Below are positions 4,455 through 6,623 of a stretch of 6,623 bases of DNA, piece after piece. Origin of the DNA: Oscillibacter sp. (GTDB lineage: Bacteria > Bacillota > Clostridia > Oscillospirales > Oscillospiraceae); NCBI GenBank assembly GCA_020025415.1, contig JAHHSB010000071.1:1-6623 (forward strand), given 5' to 3'. The notes beneath the pieces are model-generated. The model saw only the letters and a program-made list of their open reading frames with translations. It searched no databases and was not told the origin of the DNA. The translations under genes were made by a program, and so were the position numbers. How positions within the stretch are numbered: position 1 is the first letter of the stretch; each line of letters starts with the position of its first letter.

Positions 4455-6623
4455 ATGAGCAAAAACGTCGGACAGAGCAAAATCCGTGTGGATGCCTACG
4501 ACAAGGCCACCGGCCGGGCCAAGTACACGGATGACCTCTGTGACCGCAGCGCGCTGATTGCAAAGATCTGCCACGCGGAGATCGCCCACGGCTTTGTCAA
4601 GTCCATCGACACCTCGGAAGCCGAGCAGATCCCCGGCGTGGTGAAAGTCATCACCTGCTTTGAGGTGCCGGAGTACCGCTTTCCCACGGCGGGCCACCCC
4701 TGGTCCACGGATCCGGCCCACCAGGACGTGGCGGACCGGCTGCTGCTGGAAAAGCACATCCGCTATTTCGGCGAGGATATCGCCGTGGTGATCGCGGAGG
4801 ACGAGGTGGCAGCCAGTCAGGGCGTCCGGGCTCTGAAGGTGGAGTATGAGGAGCTGCCCTTTGTCCTGGACGCCCAGGAGGCCATGGAGGAGGGTGCGCC
4901 GGAGCTTCATGAGGAGTATCCCCGAAATGTGCTCAACCATACCAGCATCCGCCAGGGGGATTATGAGGCCGCCATCGCCGAGCCGGGCCTGATCAAGGTG
5001 GAGGGCTGGTACGATACCCCCACCGTGCAGCACTGCCACATCGAAAACCACATCTGCTGCGCCTATGAAGAGGCAGGGCGGATCGTGGTGGTCAGCTCCA
5101 CCCAGATCCCCCACATTATCCGCCGGGTGGTGGGCCAGGCCTTAGGACTGCCCTGGGGCAAGGTGCGCATCATCAAGCCTTACATCGGCGGCGGCTTCGG
5201 CAACAAGCAGGATGCATTGTACGAGCCGCTGTGCGCTTATCTGACCACTCAGCTGGGCGGCCGTCTGGTGAAGATCGACTGCGCCCGGGAGGAGACCTTC
5301 GTCAATAACCGGGTGCGCCACGCCATCCGCAGCCATATCATCAGCTGGGTCCGGCCCGACGGAACCTTCGCCGCCCGGAAGCTGGAGGCCTGGTCCAACC
5401 AGGGAGCTTACGCCTCCCACGGTCACGGCATCGTGGCCAAAGGCATGGGCGCGTTCCCTCAGCTCTATCCCTGCCCGGCGGTGGAGTGCGACAGCTGGAC
5501 GGTGTTCACCAACCGTCCGACGGCGGGCGCCATGCGGGGCTACGGCATCCCCCAGGCCATGTTCGCCAACGAATCCCACATCGACGATGTGTGCCGGGCC
5601 ATCGGTATGGACCCGGTAGAGTTCCGCCGGAAGAACCTGATGCCCGTGGGCTATGTGGACGGCTTTTCCAAAAACGAGCTGTACTCCGACACCTTTAACC
5701 AGTGCCTAGACAAGGGAATGGAGCTGATGGATTTCCGGCGCAAGTACGAGGAATATCAGCACCAGACCGGCCCCATCCGCCGGGGCGTGGGCCTGGCGGT
5801 ATTCTGGTACAATACTGCCGTGTGGCCCATCTCTCTGGAGAGCTCCTCCTGCCGCATGGTGGTCAACCAGGATGGCTCCCTCCAGTTCCAGACCGGCGAG
5901 ACGGAGATCGGCCAGGGCTGCGACACCGCTTATTCCCAGATGGTGGCCGACGCGGTGGGCGTGCCCTTTGAGGCCGTCCACGTGGTCTCATCTCAGGATA
6001 CCGACGTCACACCCTACGGCACCGGCGCCTATGCTTCTCGCCAGACCTATATCGGCGGCTTCTCCATCATGCAGACTGCCCGGGCCCTGCGGGAGCGGAT
6101 CTTGGAGATCGCCCACAACCAGACCCGGATGCCGGTGAGCAACTTGGACCTGGTGGACGGGCAGATCATCCGCAAGACTGACGGCCGGGTGCTCAAGTCC
6201 CTGGGCGATCTGGCCACTGAGGCGCTCTACTCCCTGGAAGACAGCCAGCACATCACCGCCGAGACCACGGCCCAGATCAAGTCCAACGCCTATTCCTTTG
6301 GCTGCTCGCTGGCAGAGGTGGAAGTGGATATCCCCATGTGCAAGGCCAAGCTGATCCGGATGATCAACGTCCACGACTGCGGCAAATTGATCAATCCCGC
6401 CCTGGCGGAGGCCCAGGTCCACGGCGGCATGTCCATGGCCATCGGCTACGGACTGTCCGAGGAGCTGAAATTCGATCCCAAGACCGGCCGGGCCCTGAAC
6501 AACAACCTGCTGGACTATAAGCTCTCCACCTTTATGGATCACCCTCGGCTGGAGGGGTTGTTCGTGGAGAATGCCGAGCCCACTTCTCCCTACGGCACCA
6601 AGGCCCTGGGTGAGCCGCCGGCC
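4455..6623 (+). CDS. xdhA: xanthine dehydrogenase molybdenum-binding subunit XdhA, 3' end cut off
   Basis: The reading frame is open for 723 codons to the window end. It closely resembles E. coli XdhA from end to end, for example STQIPHIIRRVVGQAL, GGGFGNKQD and GAYASHGHGI. XdhA binds the molybdopterin cytosine dinucleotide and hydroxylates purines in a complex with FAD (XdhB) and [2Fe-2S] (XdhC) subunits, both expected downstream. The hammerhead domain opens the chain (RVDAYDKATGRAKYTDD, 11-27). Cofactor motifs are GGGFGNKQD (245-253), GAMRGYG (358-364), TEIGQG (483-488) and LGEPP (718-722) with the catalytic Glu720. The sequence stops one residue after GEPP; about 40 residues are probably missing. 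There are no Fe-S cysteine motifs, as expected for this subunit. Positions matching the bovine purine-binding Glu802, Arg880 and Phe914 are Gln252, Lys329 (ungapped spacing) and Tyr363, so the exact substrate is uncertain. A strong AAAGGAGG site sets the start. Confidence 0.9.
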   Translation, partial: MSKNVGQSKIRVDAYDKATGRAKYTDDLCDRSALIAKICHAEIAHGFVKSIDTSEAEQIPGVVKVITCFEVPEYRFPTAGHPWSTDPAHQDVADRLLLEKHIRYFGEDIAVVIAEDEVAASQGVRALKVEYEELPFVLDAQEAMEEGAPELHEEYPRNVLNHTSIRQGDYEAAIAEPGLIKVEGWYDTPTVQHCHIENHICCAYEEAGRIVVVSSTQIPHIIRRVVGQALGLPWGKVRIIKPYIGGGFGNKQDALYEPLCAYLTTQLGGRLVKIDCAREETFVNNRVRHAIRSHIISWVRPDGTFAARKLEAWSNQGAYASHGHGIVAKGMGAFPQLYPCPAVECDSWTVFTNRPTAGAMRGYGIPQAMFANESHIDDVCRAIGMDPVEFRRKNLMPVGYVDGFSKNELYSDTFNQCLDKGMELMDFRRKYEEYQHQTGPIRRGVGLAVFWYNTAVWPISLESSSCRMVVNQDGSLQFQTGETEIGQGCDTAYSQMVADAVGVPFEAVHVVSSQDTDVTPYGTGAYASRQTYIGGFSIMQTARALRERILEIAHNQTRMPVSNLDLVDGQIIRKTDGRVLKSLGDLATEALYSLEDSQHITAETTAQIKSNAYSFGCSLAEVEVDIPMCKAKLIRMINVHDCGKLINPALAEAQVHGGMSMAIGYGLSEELKFDPKTGRALNNNLLDYKLSTFMDHPRLEGLFVENAEPTSPYGTKALGEPPA

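Noticed and set aside
4395..5114. A 239-codon minus-strand open frame opposite the start of xdhA.
   Set aside because: It is an antisense shadow of the xdhA codons. Its composition is not domain-like, and the plus-strand frame is a near full-length match to XdhA.
1192..6623. The locus as a wholly new biological system.
   Set aside because: All large genes match known families (ThiN, selenium-type xanthine dehydrogenase, MocA, XdhA). Only the arrangement and regulatory details are open.

Overview
The window looks like a chromosomal segment of a high-GC (roughly 60-65% by eye) anaerobic Firmicute, most likely a gut clostridium of the Oscillospiraceae type (Flavonifractor/Lawsonibacter-like). 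This rests on AGGAGG-type ribosome binding sites, GC-rich codon choice, Firmicute-style thiN, and a fused xanthine dehydrogenase of the selenium-dependent type found in clostridia and enterococci. The taxonomic guess is inference.

Layout. Positions 49-240 hold a 63-residue gene I do not recognise. Positions 241-334 are non-coding and dense in inverted repeats, including two mutually exclusive hairpins. A good sigma-A promoter (335-363) then drives thiN, thiamine pyrophosphokinase (430-1077). A second promoter with a perfect TATAAT (1121-1126) precedes a large gene (1192-3744). Its 850-residue product carries two [2Fe-2S] clusters and the molybdenum catalytic domain in one chain and has no FAD domain. 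It matches the selenium-dependent xanthine dehydrogenase family. Convergent with it on the minus strand lies mocA (3766-4371), a molybdenum cofactor cytidylyltransferase. mocA ends in a clear intrinsic terminator and starts from its own promoter. Divergent from mocA, xdhA (4455 to beyond the window end) encodes an XdhA-type molybdenum subunit. It is cut three residues after its catalytic glutamate, probably about 40 residues before its natural end.

How the genes fit together. Apart from thiN and the small gene, the window is a purine-type molybdenum hydroxylase locus. MocA would convert molybdopterin cofactor to the cytosine dinucleotide form used by bacterial members of this family, and the two hydroxylases would use it. 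XdhA normally works with separate FAD (XdhB/CoxM-type) and [2Fe-2S] (XdhC/CoxS-type) subunits, which are expected just beyond the right edge but not seen. The two hydroxylases differ at the residues that bind purine in bovine xanthine oxidase: the fused enzyme keeps the Glu/Arg pair, while XdhA has Gln and Lys there, so they may not share a substrate.

I see no mobile element, CRISPR array, tRNA or rRNA, and no evidence of an entirely new system. The most useful leads are the pocket difference, the antisense placement of mocA between two same-strand hydroxylase genes with a one-sided terminator, and the switch-like structure upstream of thiN.
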